Source: Lates calcarifer (Eukaryota > Chordata > Actinopteri > Centropomidae). From it: DNA of 64,000 nt. The position numbers and the translations under genes are program-made. The notes beneath the pieces were generated by a model. It was given only the letters and a program-made list of their open reading frames with translations. It was not told where the DNA came from and searched no databases. The stretch lies in assembly GCF_001640805.2 (NCBI RefSeq), contig NC_066838.1, positions 13,601,632 through 13,665,631 on the forward strand. Reading direction: 5' to 3'. Below are positions 61,598 through 64,000 of this stretch, piece after piece. Numbering within the stretch: the first letter of the stretch is position 1; each line of letters begins with the position of its first letter.

Positions 61598-64000
61598 ACC
61601 ACTTGTTCGTCACTTATACTCCCCTCCCCATTATAACCTTCCTCCCTGTGTCCCGATGGTCCATCTCAACCCTGAGGCTGCAGATCACAAAGACTGAAAA
61701 GGGAGGACAGGAGAGTGCCCTTGTTTTAGCTGGGTAATTTATTTATTTATGGAGGCCCTTAACAGCCACTTTAAGTGAGCAGGCATTGTTACAGAAGCAC
61801 AATGGGTGACTCCTCTCTCACTGAAAGCATAAGACTTTCTCTGCTCTGTTGGCATTGAGAGCTAGACCAGTTGGAGGACGACATACATACGTACAGGTGA
61901 GGTGAGTCGAGGACCGGAGGACCACAAAGCAGGAAGAACGGTGGTTTCACTAACAAGTGCCTGCCAACATGTGGATCTTATTTCCAACACCGTTAATTTC
62001 CTCAGATTATACAGTCGTAGCAGGACTTAGACTGGGAGGCAGCCAAGGGAAGATGCCAACACTGCTGCTGGGATGTTTGCCCCGAAGACACTTACAAGAC
62101 CTTCCTCCAAATAACAGAGAAGCTTCGATATTAGACATTTGGGGAGTTTCCTGATATTAAGCCAAGTCAACACAATCAATCAAGACTTAATACTGACAAT
62201 GGCTTACTTAGATTTCAGTTGCATGTATCTTGGAGGAAAGACCATCTAATTTACAGTTCTGGTTCTTTTGGACAAGCTAGCCAAACCAAACTTTCTCGAA
62301 TGTCTCATGTTTTGCTTAAGAAGTGCCTTTTTTGTGTAAACAGTGTTATTGAGTCAGCCATAATTAGTTTATTTTGCATCTTTCATTTGTTAAAGATTGT
62401 ATTTTTTATTTCCATGTACTTTAACATTAGCCTTATATTACTGACAACAATATGCAAAAGTTGAAATTTCCAGCTTTAAAGGCATACAACGGCCAGAAAG
62501 TAAGAGGTATAATGATTTTAATATTACTCTTTTACCTCTCTAGTACATCAGTGTCTTAAAGCTCATAACATTTGACATGAGAGTTATTATGTCTTTGTGC
62601 CTCGTCCAAGTAGTAGTTAAAAAAAAAAGAATGTTATATGCCTTGACAACACTTTCTGTCACACAGACATTTGGGAAGTGACAAATGTATGAAGAAGATT
62701 CCACATGGACTGCTGTTTAAGGGCTCAGATGATGTTAACCTGCTATTGATGTGGTTATAGATGAAGGATGTTTCCATTCCTATGAGGTCTTATGTTTTAA
62801 GCTTTTTTTAGTCCTCTATCTCAAAAGAGATGATGTTGTTCCTCCTAACAGCTGTTGACACTGACAGACTGTGTTCTAATATGACATTGGCACAAAGGGA
62901 GCGGAACATCTTTACACTACTTAATTTGGCTTACATTGTATGAGACACTATTCTTTAAGTGGACATTTATGTTAATGTACATTAAAATCAAGAATTTTAC
63001 TTTTTAGAAGAAATTATCCATGATTTTGTCTGTTGACTGAAAGATGACACTTCCTTTTTAATAAATAAGATGAATTATGTAACTACAAGACCAAAGTGTG
63101 GTGGTTCTGAAAGTCAAAGCATAACAACATCTCACAAACACAAAAACATTTCACAAAACATAACAACATTTCAGATTACAGAGAGGGTGGGACAACACCC
63201 TATTGTTTGTGACTGAACAAATCCCAAGTCAGACAGCCAGAGATACAGAAGTGAATCTCCAAACAGGAGGCATTATCACAGGCTCTCAGATATGGGGTTC
63301 CATCTGTGCCAAGATACATCAAAATATGTCAATGTGCACTATACCTATGTCAACTGAAGATGTGACAAAACATCTGTCTTTGTTTCTTCAACACTGAACT
63401 GTATTTCAGTTGTGACAAAACTATTTTGACAGTCAGATTGTCTATGTTGATTGCCAGGGCTGGTTCTAGGCAGGCATACATGAGGGGACTGTCAGAAATG
63501 TGAAGGGAGCATTGTTGGTACACATCATGCAACAGCAGCAATTTTCTGAGGGAGCATTTTACACACATTTTGTGGAGGGCATTGTTGCCTGATATTGCCT
63601 ATGTGTTTTCTCCATGGAACTGGGTCATTAGCTTTGTATCCAACCCCCAACCTGGAGAAGTGGATTGCACTTTATCAGGCCTCTACCCTACGACCTGTCC
63701 AGCTTGGGTCTCCCACCCGAAGACTAAGCCTCTGCTGGAATAGCTCCTAGGGTCAGTGAGGCACACAAGCCCCCCTGACCACAATAAGGTGGCAATCACT
63801 CAGGGGGGAAACTGAAAAATAAAGATGAAAAATAAAATAACATAAAAGATCCCTCATCCAGATTTTAACAATTAACACCATAACATAGGTTCTCATTTGG
63901 ATGAGCCTAATTCTCAAAATTTTAACTTAATTACCATCTTAATTTCTCAAACTTTTCAAAGTAATGTATAACACCTCTGTTCTTCTGAGGCTGAGAGACG
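61598..64000 (+). other. fmnl3 distal 3' UTR and downstream flank
   Basis: AATAAA at 63060-63065 is the likely distal poly(A) signal for transcripts ending in the DLRNQP exon. Beyond it I see no gene. About 63440-63800 contains blocks such as CAGGGCTGGTTCTAGGCAGG, TCCAGCTTGGGTCTCCCACC and CAGTGAGGCACACAAGCCCC that read like pieces of dispersed repeats, of unrecognised family. Confidence 0.5.

Overview
This window is vertebrate nuclear DNA, almost certainly from a ray-finned (teleost) fish. All genes are split by GT-AG introns, many of them under 200 bp. The proteins are vertebrate orthologues with fish-like differences, and the non-coding DNA carries short inverted-repeat families common in teleost genomes. 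All genes lie on the + strand. The fish attribution is inferred from gene content, compact introns and repeats; I cannot name the species.

Layout: (1) 3-1124, the last two coding exons of erbb3 (receptor pseudokinase tail with PI3K-docking YxxM motifs). (2) 2460-7772, complete pa2g4 (EBP1), 13 coding exons, 392 aa. (3) 9788-10533, complete rpl41, a 25-aa ribosomal peptide split over three coding exons behind a TATA-containing promoter. (4) 10534-15265, gene-free spacer with a roughly 750 bp imperfect inverted repeat. (5) 15266-29789, esyt1 (extended synaptotagmin 1), 31 coding exons, about 1086 aa, with membrane hairpin, SMP lipid-transfer domain and five C2 domains. Its exon 1 carries an apparent one-base frameshift. 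(6) 31675-61597, fmnl3 (formin-like 3), 25 constitutive or cassette coding exons (1057 aa), a 14.4-kb first intron and at least two further candidate C-terminal exons. (7) 61598-64000, fmnl3 3' UTR or flank and repeats.

The order erbb3-pa2g4-rpl41-esyt1 matches human 12q13.2, except that ZC3H10, which lies between RPL41 and ESYT1 in human, is not seen here. FMNL3, several Mb away in human, directly follows esyt1. The genes do not form one pathway: growth-factor signalling (erbb3, with pa2g4/EBP1 known as an ErbB3-binding protein), translation (rpl41), ER-plasma-membrane contacts (esyt1) and actin assembly (fmnl3).

The most informative signals are: the exact exon-length ladder repeated in esyt1, recording a C2A-C2B to C2C-C2D duplication; the one-base excess at the end of esyt1 exon 1; the cluster of alternative fmnl3 C-terminal (DAD) exons; an in-frame 147-bp fmnl3 cassette exon; and several related repeat families. 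I found no novel multi-gene system.
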